Below are positions 1 through 8,349 of a stretch of 54,608 nucleotides of DNA, piece by piece; the stretch's first letter is position 1, and the number at the start of each line of letters is the position of its first letter. The position numbers were made by a program, and so were the translations under genes. Where the stretch lies: assembly GCF_030692605.1 (NCBI RefSeq), contig NZ_JAUYUD010000118.1, forward strand, positions 1 through 54,608, written 5' to 3'. The DNA is from Lutibacter sp. (GTDB lineage Bacteria > Bacteroidota > Bacteroidia > Flavobacteriales > Flavobacteriaceae). A model generated the notes under the pieces. That model was not told where the DNA came from. It ran no database searches and was given only the letters and a program-made list of their open reading frames with translations.

Positions 1-136
1 GAACTGCCTTTTTTACCTTATTGCATTAATCTTATTGCTAATATGTTGGTCTCCACCAGAGCATATTTCCTCTTCAGATTAATGAGCATATAATACAAAT
101 TATTTTTATAAAATCCACCAACTATTTTTCAGTACA
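1..136 (+). mobile_element. possible 3' end of an IS3-like insertion sequence
   Basis: Two plus-strand frames are open from the window edge and stop at 80-82 and 91-93. The first ends in SPPEHISSSD, which loosely resembles the TPxE tail of IS3-family transposases. The bases at 119-136 read inward from the yigZ side as TGTACTGAAAAATAGTTG. This TG-start fits the TG...CA ends of IS3-type elements. The neighbouring yigZ frame meets its stop codon (137-139) exactly at this junction, as expected if an element landed there. Only the last 136 bases are visible, so neither the left end nor a target duplication can be seen. The assignment is inference and could be wrong. Confidence 0.35.
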
Positions 137-568
137 TTACCAATTAAAACTACAATCAATTGTTTTTTCAACAATTTCAGCTTCCTCCAAAATTAATTTT
201 GCCGCAGTTTTATAAGCACTAATTAACCCTCCAACTCCCAATTTTGTACCTCCAAAATAATGAACAACTACCACCAAAACATTTGTGATTTCTTTTGATA
301 AAATTTGACCGTAAATTGGAATCCCTGCAGAATTATTAGGTTCTCCATCATCATTAGTTCTATATCTTAACTCATCCACGCCCAATTGCCATGCATAGCA
401 CCAATGCCGTGCATTATTATGTTCTCTTTTTAGATTATCTATCCGTTCTTTTACATCACTTTCGTCATTTATAGGGTAAACATATCCTAAAAATTTACTT
501 CCTTTTTCTTTAAATTGGATAGGTTCAGGAATTTTTACAATGGTTTTGTATGTATCTTGGTTAAAAAT
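137..568 (-). pseudogene. yigZ: YigZ/IMPACT family protein, damaged at both ends
   Basis: The frame encodes the IMPACT N-terminal domain, with NARHWCYAW, NDDGEPNNSAG, YFGGTKLGVGGLI and AYKTAA all clearly readable. Intact bacterial relatives are about 200 residues and have a second ferredoxin-like domain. Here the frame closes after CSFNW, about 143 codons in, just where the second domain should begin. No ATG, GTG or TTG lies upstream of the conserved DTYKTI segment: the frame runs back to a stop at 596-598 through only ATT, ATA and ATC as possible starts. The coordinate 568 is an ATT chosen for its position relative to the family N-terminus. The gene follows ribD on the same strand with a gap of about 20 bases, so the two were probably co-transcribed. 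Family members are linked to translation stress (IMPACT/YIH1), but the role of bacterial YigZ is not settled. A pseudogene made by an insertion is the simplest reading. Confidence 0.65.
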
Positions 569-588
569 AAATATGAAAATTAAGTGGA

Positions 589-1638
589 TTAATAGTTAAC
601 ATAGCAATTCAAAATATCATCTGAAATTTGTTCAATTTTAGTTGGCATTATATTTAGAACAGGTCCCTTTACTCCACCTTCAAATACCATATTGCCAACA
701 AATTTATAGGCCTCATCCCAACAGTTTTCATTTATAAAAGTTTGCAAAGTTTTGGCTCCTCCCTCAATTATTACAGAATGAATTTCGTGTTTTAATAAAA
801 TGGCACAAATTTGCTGAGGAACATTCGATTTAAAATCTAATTCCTCAAAAAACACATTTTCATTTAATTTAAATGATGGTGTTTTTTCAGTTAAAAAAAT
901 AGTTTTAACTAAACCACTATACAACTCGTAATGTGAAGGAATTTTCAACTGTCTGTCTAACACAATTCTTATTGGATTTTTACCAAACCAACTTCGAACT
1001 GTTAAAGAAGGATTATCATTTAAAGCGGTATTGGTTCCTATTAATATTGCTTGCTCTTCAGCTCTCATTTTATGAACTCGCTGTTGCGAATAAACATTTG
1101 AAATCCAATTTGGTTCTTTCAATGATTTTTCATTTCTAATTTCATCAATAAATCCATTTTTAGTCTCACCCCATTTAAGAATCACGAATGGTCTATTTTT
1201 AATATGAACAGTAAAGAATCTTTTATTTAATTCTAAGCATTCTTTTTCAAGAACCCCTACAACTACTTCACAACCATTATCTTGTAAATATTTAACGCCC
1301 TTTCCTCCTACTTTCGGATTTGGATCTAAAGAACCTATTACTACTTTTTTAATCCCTTTTTCAATAATTAAATTTGCACAAGGGGGTGTTTTACCAAAAT
1401 GTGAACACGGTTCCAAATTAACATAAATTGTTGCTTTTCTAAGTAAATTTTTATCACTTACGTCATTTATAGCTTCAACTTCGGCATGGTGACCACCAGA
1501 TTTTTGATGCCAACCTTCGCCAATAATTTTATTATTTAAAACAATAACACTCCCAACCAATGGATTCGGATAGGTATTTCCAATTCCATTTTTAGCAATG
1601 TGTATGCATCGATTTATATATTTTTCGTGTATATTCAC
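589..1638 (-). CDS. ribD: RibD, bifunctional riboflavin deaminase/reductase
   Basis: RibD performs two steps of riboflavin synthesis in the cytoplasm: deamination of the pyrimidine made by GTP cyclohydrolase II, then NADPH-dependent reduction of its ribosyl side chain. The N-terminal deaminase domain (residues 1-140) has the zinc site HAE at 51-53 and PC...PPC with Cys78 and Cys87. The C-terminal reductase domain (about 145-349) starts at PFVILKWGETKNG and contains IIEGGAKTLQTF. The length of 349 residues is normal. The start codon is GTG at 1636-1638, giving M-N-I-H-E-K-Y, the usual flavobacterial N-terminus. A TATTTTTG box ends four bases upstream of this GTG, which supports the start and suggests a leaderless transcript. 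The acetyltransferase gene diverges only 22 bases away. No FMN riboswitch fits in that gap. Confidence 0.95.
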   Translation of the reverse strand: MNIHEKYINRCIHIAKNGIGNTYPNPLVGSVIVLNNKIIGEGWHQKSGGHHAEVEAINDVSDKNLLRKATIYVNLEPCSHFGKTPPCANLIIEKGIKKVVIGSLDPNPKVGGKGVKYLQDNGCEVVVGVLEKECLELNKRFFTVHIKNRPFVILKWGETKNGFIDEIRNEKSLKEPNWISNVYSQQRVHKMRAEEQAILIGTNTALNDNPSLTVRSWFGKNPIRIVLDRQLKIPSHYELYSGLVKTIFLTEKTPSFKLNENVFFEELDFKSNVPQQICAILLKHEIHSVIIEGGAKTLQTFINENCWDEAYKFVGNMVFEGGVKGPVLNIMPTKIEQISDDILNCYVNY

Positions 1639-1642
1639 ACCA

Positions 1643-1650
1643 CAAAAATA
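1643..1650 (-). promoter_or_regulatory. -7 promoter box of ribD
   Basis: On the minus strand these bases read TATTTTTG, an exact match to the Bacteroidota TAnnTTTG box. Four bases (TGGT) separate it from the GTG start of ribD, so transcription should begin at or next to the start codon. Confidence 0.6.
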
Positions 1651-1660
1651 GTATTAAAAA

Positions 1661-2152
1661 ATGAGTACCAATAATTTTATAATTAGAGAAATAAAACTTG
1701 AAGATAATCCGAAAATTGCAAAAACAATACGAACCATTTTACTTGAATTTGGAGTTCCTAAAGTTGGAACTGCTTATGCAGATGTAATTTTAGATACCTT
1801 ATTTGAAGCTTATGATATTGAAAATGCAGTTTATTTTGTCATAGAAAAAGATCAAAAAATTTACGGCGGTGCTGGAATAAAACAATTAGATAATTTCAAC
1901 GGAAAAGTGTGTGAATTACAAAAAATGTATTTTTTACCAGAAGTAAGAGGAATTGGATTGGGAAGTAAAATGATGAATATCTGCTTGCAAAAGGCCAAAG
2001 ATTTTGGCTTTGAACAATGTTATTTGGAAACGTTACCATATATGGTTGATGCACGAAAATTATATAACAAAGTTGGTTTTAAAGATTTGGATGGTCCCAT
2101 GGGTGATACAGGACATTATTCTTGTAATTTATGGATGTTAAAGGATTTGTAA
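1661..2152 (+). CDS. GNAT family N-acetyltransferase
   Basis: A 163-residue single-domain acetyltransferase. The acetyl-CoA binding motif is visible as RGIGLGSKMM near residue 99, preceded by the strand ELQKMYFLPE. The C-terminal part YMVDARKLYNKVGF is typical of the GNAT fold. The substrate cannot be read from the sequence; relatives next to prmC in flavobacteria are usually left as generic acetyltransferases. Its stop codon overlaps the prmC start by one base (TAATG), so the two genes should be translationally coupled. The start ATG lies 22 bases from the divergent ribD start. Confidence 0.85.
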   Translation: MSTNNFIIREIKLEDNPKIAKTIRTILLEFGVPKVGTAYADVILDTLFEAYDIENAVYFVIEKDQKIYGGAGIKQLDNFNGKVCELQKMYFLPEVRGIGLGSKMMNICLQKAKDFGFEQCYLETLPYMVDARKLYNKVGFKDLDGPMGDTGHYSCNLWMLKDL

Positions 2153-3009
2153 TGCGTATTTCAGAATTTAAAAAGCACTTTTTTTTAGAACTTTCTATGT
2201 TATATCCTGAAACTGAAATTCAATCTTTTTTTAATTTATTAATTGAATATACGTTAAAAATATCACGAATTGACTTGGCACTTCAACCAAATTTAGAATT
2301 CAATAAAACTGAGTTATCTTTTTTTAATAACGCATTAAATAATTTAAAAGAACACATTCCAATTCAATATATTATTGGTGAAACTGAATTTTATGGACTA
2401 AAATTTAATGTGAATAAAAATGTTTTAATACCGAGACCCGAAACTGAAGAATTGATCCGTTGGATTCTGGATAACTTAAAACTCAAAACCCAAAACCCAA
2501 AACTTAAAATTCTTGATATAGGAACTGGTAGTGGTTGTATTGCCATTTCCTTAGCTTTAAATTTGCCAAATGCAGAAGTATTTGCCATAGATATTTCTAA
2601 AAAAGCATTGGAAACAGCAAAATCAAATGCAAAACGTAACGGGGTTTCAATTAATTTTATCGAATTAGATATTTTAAAATCAAAAAGCTTACCTGACTAT
2701 TTTGACATTATAGTAAGCAATCCTCCGTATGTTCGTGAAGTAGAAAAAAAAGAAATGCAACAAAATGTATTGAATTTTGAACCACATTTGGCATTATTTG
2801 TAAAAAATGAAAATCCACTTATATTTTTCGACAAAATTGCAGATCTAGCCCAAAACTATTTAAATAAAAATGGTCATTTATATTTTGAAATAAATCAATA
2901 TTTAGGAAAAGAAACTTGTGAATTATTAGAAAAGAAAGGTTTTAAAAATATTGAATTAAAAAAAGATATTTACAATGTGGATCGAATGATAAAGTCCCTT
3001 AAATTATAG
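2152..3009 (+). CDS. prmC: PrmC, release factor glutamine N5-methyltransferase
   Basis: PrmC (HemK) methylates the glutamine of the GGQ motif in release factors RF1 and RF2, using S-adenosylmethionine. The 285-residue product has the N-terminal helical domain (about 1-75), the linker motif IPRPETEELI near 93-102, SAM motif I ILDIGTGSGCIA near 120-131, and the catalytic NPPY at 190-193. I chose the ATG at 2152, which overlaps the previous stop, because it gives the family N-terminus MRISEFKK; an upstream ATG at 2131 lies inside the acetyltransferase. Residues 110-118 (KLKTQNPKL) are encoded by a run of near-identical seven-base units and look like an in-frame low-complexity insertion just before motif I. 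Confidence 0.95.
   Translation: MRISEFKKHFFLELSMLYPETEIQSFFNLLIEYTLKISRIDLALQPNLEFNKTELSFFNNALNNLKEHIPIQYIIGETEFYGLKFNVNKNVLIPRPETEELIRWILDNLKLKTQNPKLKILDIGTGSGCIAISLALNLPNAEVFAIDISKKALETAKSNAKRNGVSINFIELDILKSKSLPDYFDIIVSNPPYVREVEKKEMQQNVLNFEPHLALFVKNENPLIFFDKIADLAQNYLNKNGHLYFEINQYLGKETCELLEKKGFKNIELKKDIYNVDRMIKSLKL
2476..2511 (+). repeat. short tandem low-complexity repeat inside prmC
   Basis: The stretch is built from units like AAAACCC and AAAACTC, repeated about five times and bounded by TTAAAA on both sides. It stays in frame and encodes a flexible segment between the substrate-binding region and SAM motif I. Similar A-rich tandem strings occur in this window at 35248-35281 and 41778-41807. 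Confidence 0.7.
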
Positions 3010-3113
3010 GTTTTTAATTAACTATTTCACTAAAAATTACAGCGATAATTTCTATTGAATTTTTACAAATCTATTTTCAACTTTAAAACTTTAATCATTT
3101 CAACTTTACAACC

Positions 3114-3121
3114 TATCTTTG
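3114..3121 (+). promoter_or_regulatory. -7 promoter box of trmD
   Basis: TATCTTTG matches the TAnnTTTG consensus exactly and ends four bases before the trmD ATG. The rest of the 116-base gap after prmC shows nothing else that I recognise. Confidence 0.65.
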
Positions 3122-3125
3122 CAAA

Positions 3126-3803
3126 ATGAGAATAGATATCATAACTGTATCACCAGAATTAATTAAAAGTCCGTTTGAATATTCAATTATAAAACGCTCT
3201 ATTGATAAGAATTTGGTTGAAGTACACTTTCATGATTTACGAGAATACGCTATTAACGATTATGGCAAAATAGACGATTATCAGTTTGGTGGAGGAGCAG
3301 GAATGGTTTTATTGATAGAACCAATTGATAAATGCATTACCAAATTGAAGAGTGAACGCACCTATGACGAAATTATTTATTTGACGCCTGATGCTCTAAC
3401 ATTAAATCAAAAAACTGCCAACTTCCTTTCATTAAAAAAAAACTTACTAATTTTATGTGGGCATTATAAAGGAGTTGACCATCGAGTTCGAGAACTTTTC
3501 ATTACCAAAGAAATATCTATAGGAGATTATGTATTAAGTGGAGGTGAATTAGGTGCCGCTGTACTTTGTGACGCTATTATTAGATTGATTCCTGGTGTTT
3601 TAGGTGATGAATCATCTGCTTTATCAGACTCGTTTCAAGACAATTTATTATCTCCTCCTGTTTACACTAGACCTGCTGAATATAAAGGGCTGGAAGTACC
3701 AAAAATTCTATTATCGGGAAATTTTCCAAAAATTGATGAATGGAGAAATGACCAGGCGATGGAACGCACAAAAAAAATACGTCCAGATTTGTTGGAAGAT
3801 TAA
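3126..3803 (+). CDS. trmD: TrmD, tRNA (guanine37-N1)-methyltransferase
   Basis: TrmD methylates G37 next to the anticodon of tRNAs reading CNN codons and so prevents frameshifting. It is a SPOUT-class enzyme with a deep trefoil knot. The 225-residue product shows the family start [11 protein letters not shown], the glycine-rich loop FGGGAGM near residue 56, [11 protein letters not shown] near 115, and the knot segment [14 protein letters not shown] followed by IPGVLG. The start ATG sits four bases behind an exact TAnnTTTG box, so the mRNA may be leaderless. The gene precedes rplS, an order shared by many bacteria, but here rplS has its own promoter within and after the trmD 3' end. Confidence 0.96.
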   Translation: MRIDIITVSPELIKSPFEYSIIKRSIDKNLVEVHFHDLREYAINDYGKIDDYQFGGGAGMVLLIEPIDKCITKLKSERTYDEIIYLTPDALTLNQKTANFLSLKKNLLILCGHYKGVDHRVRELFITKEISIGDYVLSGGELGAAVLCDAIIRLIPGVLGDESSALSDSFQDNLLSPPVYTRPAEYKGLEVPKILLSGNFPKIDEWRNDQAMERTKKIRPDLLED

Positions 3804-3821
3804 TCTTTTTTATTAAATTTG
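3788..3821 (+). promoter_or_regulatory. promoter of rplS
   Basis: TAAATTTG at 3814-3821 is an exact TAnnTTTG box, and TTTG at 3788-3791 lies 22 bases upstream, a suitable spacing for the Bacteroidota -33 element. The predicted transcript would begin near 3826, leaving an untranslated leader of about 65 bases. Confidence 0.6.
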
Positions 3822-3833
3822 CACACTCAAAAT

Positions 3834-3865
3834 TAACCTCTGGCGAGAATCGTGAATGTTGGTTA
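3834..3865 (+). promoter_or_regulatory. structured leader of rplS, possible L19 autoregulatory site
   Basis: TAACC (3834-3838) pairs with GGTTA (3861-3865). Inside it GCGA (3843-3846) and TCGT (3850-3853) form a smaller stem closed by a GAA loop. The element lies between the rplS promoter and its ATG. Ribosomal protein genes are often controlled by binding of their own product to the leader. A role of that kind here is inference from position and shape. Confidence 0.4.
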
Positions 3866-3891
3866 TTGAAAAACCCATTAAAAAATATAGA

Positions 3892-4245
3892 ATGGAAAGT
3901 TTAGTAAAATTTATTCAAGACGAATTTGTAAATAAAAATGAATTACCTGAATTTCAAGCAGGAGATACCATTACTGTTTACTATGAAATTAAAGAAGGTG
4001 ATAAAAAACGTACACAATTTTTTAAAGGTACTGTAATTCAAAGAAGAGGATCTGGTGCTTCAGAAACATTTACCATTAGAAAAATGTCAGGTACTGTTGG
4101 TGTGGAACGTATTTTTCCATTAAACTTACCAGCAATTCAAAAAATTGAAGTTAACAAACATGGTAGAGTTCGTAGAGCACGTATTTTCTACTTTAGAGGT
4201 TTAACTGGTAAAAAAGCTAGAATTCAAGAGAAAAGACGTAAATAA
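3892..4245 (+). CDS. rplS: 50S ribosomal protein L19 (bL19)
   Basis: L19 sits at the interface of the two ribosomal subunits. The 117-residue product reads MESLVKFIQDEF at the N-terminus, followed by the family motifs PEFQAGDTITVYY, FKGTVIQRRGSG, FTIRKMSGTVGVERIFPL and the basic C-terminal tail. An in-frame ATG at 3856 would add twelve residues that do not belong to the family and would fall inside the leader hairpin, so I chose 3892. The gene ends in a strong terminator 19 bases downstream and appears to be transcribed on its own or with trmD. Confidence 0.96.
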   Translation: MESLVKFIQDEFVNKNELPEFQAGDTITVYYEIKEGDKKRTQFFKGTVIQRRGSGASETFTIRKMSGTVGVERIFPLNLPAIQKIEVNKHGRVRRARIFYFRGLTGKKARIQEKRRK

Positions 4246-4263
4246 ACGTTTTTCAAAATAGTT

Positions 4264-4294
4264 AAAAAACCGATTGAAAACAATCGGTTTTTTT
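4264..4294 (+). terminator. rho-independent terminator after rplS
   Basis: AACCGATTG (4268-4276) and CAATCGGTT (4281-4289) form a perfect stem around the loop AAAA, with an A-run before it and a run of T after it. Confidence 0.9.
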
Positions 4295-4399
4295 ATGAAC
4301 AATTGTTAATAACCTCGGTTGATATTGTGTTGATATTAAAATAGTTTAAAATTTGTAATTCTAATATTTTCGTATTTAATTTACAATGTGAATTTAACT

Positions 4400-4807
4400 A
4401 AGAGGGTAATGTTAAGTTTAAAATCTGATTTTATACTTCAACCCGTCCGAGATTAATTTATAATATGTTCTTGAACATCGTTTTTAAAACTTGACTGTGA
4501 AAGTAGTGTAGCCCGGTATTTAGCATACGTTAAGGAAACATAGTTTTAAAGACATTTTAAAATAAAATTTTAAATGTATGTAATTTGAAAAAATTGCAAA
4601 AAAAATTTAGATTTTATTTTAAAGAAACATCAATTAATAAATGTTGATTTTTGTAAGAGAATCAACCTGCATCAATTAAAATAAAATTTAGATAGGGGCT
4701 TGTAAAAGGCATACTTAAAAATAAAAATTTAATTGAAGGTTTATTAAAAAAATGTTTCAGCAAAATGCCATAGTATTGAGTAATCAATAGTGTGGCTTTT
4801 GTTTTTT
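4400..4807 (+). ncRNA. candidate structured non-coding RNA between rplS and icd
   Basis: No open reading frame of useful length lies in the 774 bases from 4246 to 5019. Hairpin 1: GGGT (4404-4407) with ACCC (4441-4444), AAGT with ACTT, and TAAAATC with GATTTTA. Hairpin 2: ATGTTC (4465-4470) with GAACAT (4473-4478). Helix 3 has 12 pairs, 4480-4491 with 4542-4553, with one G-U, and encloses 50 bases including GTAT/ATAC. Further down, CATCAATTAA occurs twice (4628 and 4670) and could pair with TTAATTGA at 4729-4736. The region ends in a clear terminator at 4762-4807. A separate icd promoter lies downstream, so this terminator does not belong to icd. Rfam families such as 6S-Flavo, tmRNA and RNase P should be tested; I do not recognise the conserved motifs of tmRNA or RNase P. 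The exact 5' end is uncertain: near 4330-4360 there are only promoter-like, not exact, boxes. Confidence 0.5.
4762..4807 (+). terminator. rho-independent terminator of the candidate ncRNA
   Basis: GCCATA (4767-4772) pairs with TGTGGC (4791-4796), then after one mismatch TATTGA (4774-4779) pairs with TCAATA (4784-4789) around a GTAA loop. An A-run precedes it and TTTTGTTTTTT follows. No protein gene lies upstream within 500 bases, which implies a non-coding transcript. Confidence 0.75.
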
Positions 4808-4926
4808 AAATAAGTTAGTTTTCTTAATTATTATTTCTTCATTTTTATATCCCTTTTTTTATTTAATTTTAAATTATACCACCTTATTTATAACGATTTC
4901 GGAATACGTATTTTACAAAATTATAG

Positions 4927-4934
4927 TACCTTTG
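4927..4934 (+). promoter_or_regulatory. -7 promoter box of icd
   Basis: TACCTTTG matches TAnnTTTG exactly and is followed by GCAC. The predicted untranslated leader of icd is about 80 bases and A-rich, with no obvious structure. The stretch 4808-4926 upstream holds only AT-rich sequence. Confidence 0.6.
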
Positions 4935-5013
4935 CACAACATTAATTTCAACCCTAAATAGTGATCTAAAATTTTCAATAATTCTAAATTTTACTAGTTA
5001 TAAAAACATATAA

Positions 5014-7245
<2,232 letters not shown>

Positions 7246-7269
7246 TAACAGCATTTTTTTATAATTTTT

Positions 7270-7300
7270 AAAGCTTCAATATAAATTGAAGCTTTTTTTT
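7270..7300 (+). terminator. terminator after icd
   Basis: AAAGCTTCAAT (7270-7280) and ATTGAAGCTTT (7285-7295) form a perfect stem around ATAA, followed by a run of eight T. Confidence 0.92.
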
Positions 7301-7301
7301 A

Positions 7302-7309
7302 TATTTTTG
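7302..7309 (+). promoter_or_regulatory. -7 promoter box of murQ
   Basis: TATTTTTG matches TAnnTTTG and ends four bases before the murQ ATG, directly behind the icd terminator. Confidence 0.55.
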
Positions 7310-7313
7310 AACT

Positions 7314-8135
7314 ATGAGTTTCAATAAAATAACAGAGCAATCTTCAAATTATTCTCATTTAGAAAAAATGAGTATTCTTCAACTATTAACAAACATTAAT
7401 AAAGAAGATCAAACAATTGCCCATGCAGTAGAAAAAAGCATACCATCACTAAACCAGTTAATTAATGAAATAGTTAAAAGAATGAAAATTGGTGGTCGCT
7501 TGTTTTATATTGGAGCTGGAACAAGTGGCAGATTGGGTATTTTAGATGCTTCAGAATGTCCACCAACTTTTGGAGTTTCACATAATTTAGTTATAGGAAT
7601 TATTGCTGGTGGAGATGTTGCCATAAGAAAGGCTGTAGAATTTGCCGAAGATTCAAACACTCAGGCCTGGGAAGATCTTCAAAAATATCAAATTACAGAA
7701 ATTGATACTGTAATTGGAATTGCTGCCTCAGGAACAACGCCATATGTAATAAGTGGACTTCAAAAATGTAACGAACATACTATTTTAACGGGTTGTATAA
7801 CTTGTAATGAAGGAAGTCCCTTAGGCAAAATAGCAAAACATCCAATTGAAGTTGTGGTTGGGCCAGAATTTGTTACAGGAAGCTCTAGAATGAAGGCTGG
7901 AACAGCCCAAAAAATGATTCTAAATATGATTTCTACTTGCACTATGATTCAACTTGGACGAATAAAAGATAACAAAATGGTTGACATGCAATTAAGCAAC
8001 AATAAATTAGTTGACCGAGGAACCAAAATGCTTATGGAAGAGCTGAATATTGCTGAAGAAATTGCTACTCAATTATTATCAAAATATAAAAACGTACGTA
8101 CAGCTATTCAAAATTACACCAATGAGCACAGATAG
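7314..8135 (+). CDS. murQ: MurQ, N-acetylmuramic acid 6-phosphate etherase
   Basis: MurQ removes the lactyl ether from MurNAc 6-phosphate, giving GlcNAc 6-phosphate and D-lactate during recycling of cell-wall sugar. The SIS-fold protein has 273 residues, slightly shorter than the E. coli enzyme of about 298. The signature GGRLFYIGAGTSGRLGILDA lies near residues 60-80, followed by SECPPTFG. IAASGTTPYV and GPEFVTGSSRMKAGTAQK mark the second half of the SIS domain. Its 3' end overlaps the next small gene by 14 bases. The N-acetylglucosaminidase needed upstream could be the GH3 fusion at 28639-31557 in this same window. Confidence 0.94.
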   Translation: MSFNKITEQSSNYSHLEKMSILQLLTNINKEDQTIAHAVEKSIPSLNQLINEIVKRMKIGGRLFYIGAGTSGRLGILDASECPPTFGVSHNLVIGIIAGGDVAIRKAVEFAEDSNTQAWEDLQKYQITEIDTVIGIAASGTTPYVISGLQKCNEHTILTGCITCNEGSPLGKIAKHPIEVVVGPEFVTGSSRMKAGTAQKMILNMISTCTMIQLGRIKDNKMVDMQLSNNKLVDRGTKMLMEELNIAEEIATQLLSKYKNVRTAIQNYTNEHR

Positions 8136-8349
8136 AAATGAATTGTACAGAGGCTTAAAATATGCACTTATTACATTGCCATTATTACTTATTTCTCCGG
8201 TTTTGATAACCATTGGTTTAAAAGCAATAAAAGCGCAACAACATTATTTGTGGATTACTATTGGATGCATTTTAGCTATTATCTCAATGTATTTGGGTTA
8301 CACCAGTATTCGAATAATTCTCAATGCTTTTTTTTCTAAAAAAAAATGA
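8122..8349 (+). CDS. DUF6095 family small membrane protein
   Basis: A 75-residue protein with two predicted membrane helices (about residues 15-36 and 42-66), a short polar N-terminus MSTDRNELYRGLKY and a basic tail FFSKKK. It matches what I know of the DUF6095 family, found next to murQ in flavobacteria. An in-frame ATG at 8050 lies deep inside murQ and adds residues without family character, so I chose 8122, a start that overlaps the murQ end by 14 bases. The gene overlaps the next one by four bases. Its function is unknown. Confidence 0.8.
   Translation: MSTDRNELYRGLKYALITLPLLLISPVLITIGLKAIKAQQHYLWITIGCILAIISMYLGYTSIRIILNAFFSKKK

Noticed and set aside
933-1139. 68-codon plus-strand frame inside ribD
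   Set aside because: It is antisense to a well-conserved ribD coding sequence and has no family character or promoter.
3856-3891. Upstream ATG extending rplS by 12 codons
   Set aside because: The added residues do not fit bL19, and the ATG lies in the loop of the leader hairpin.
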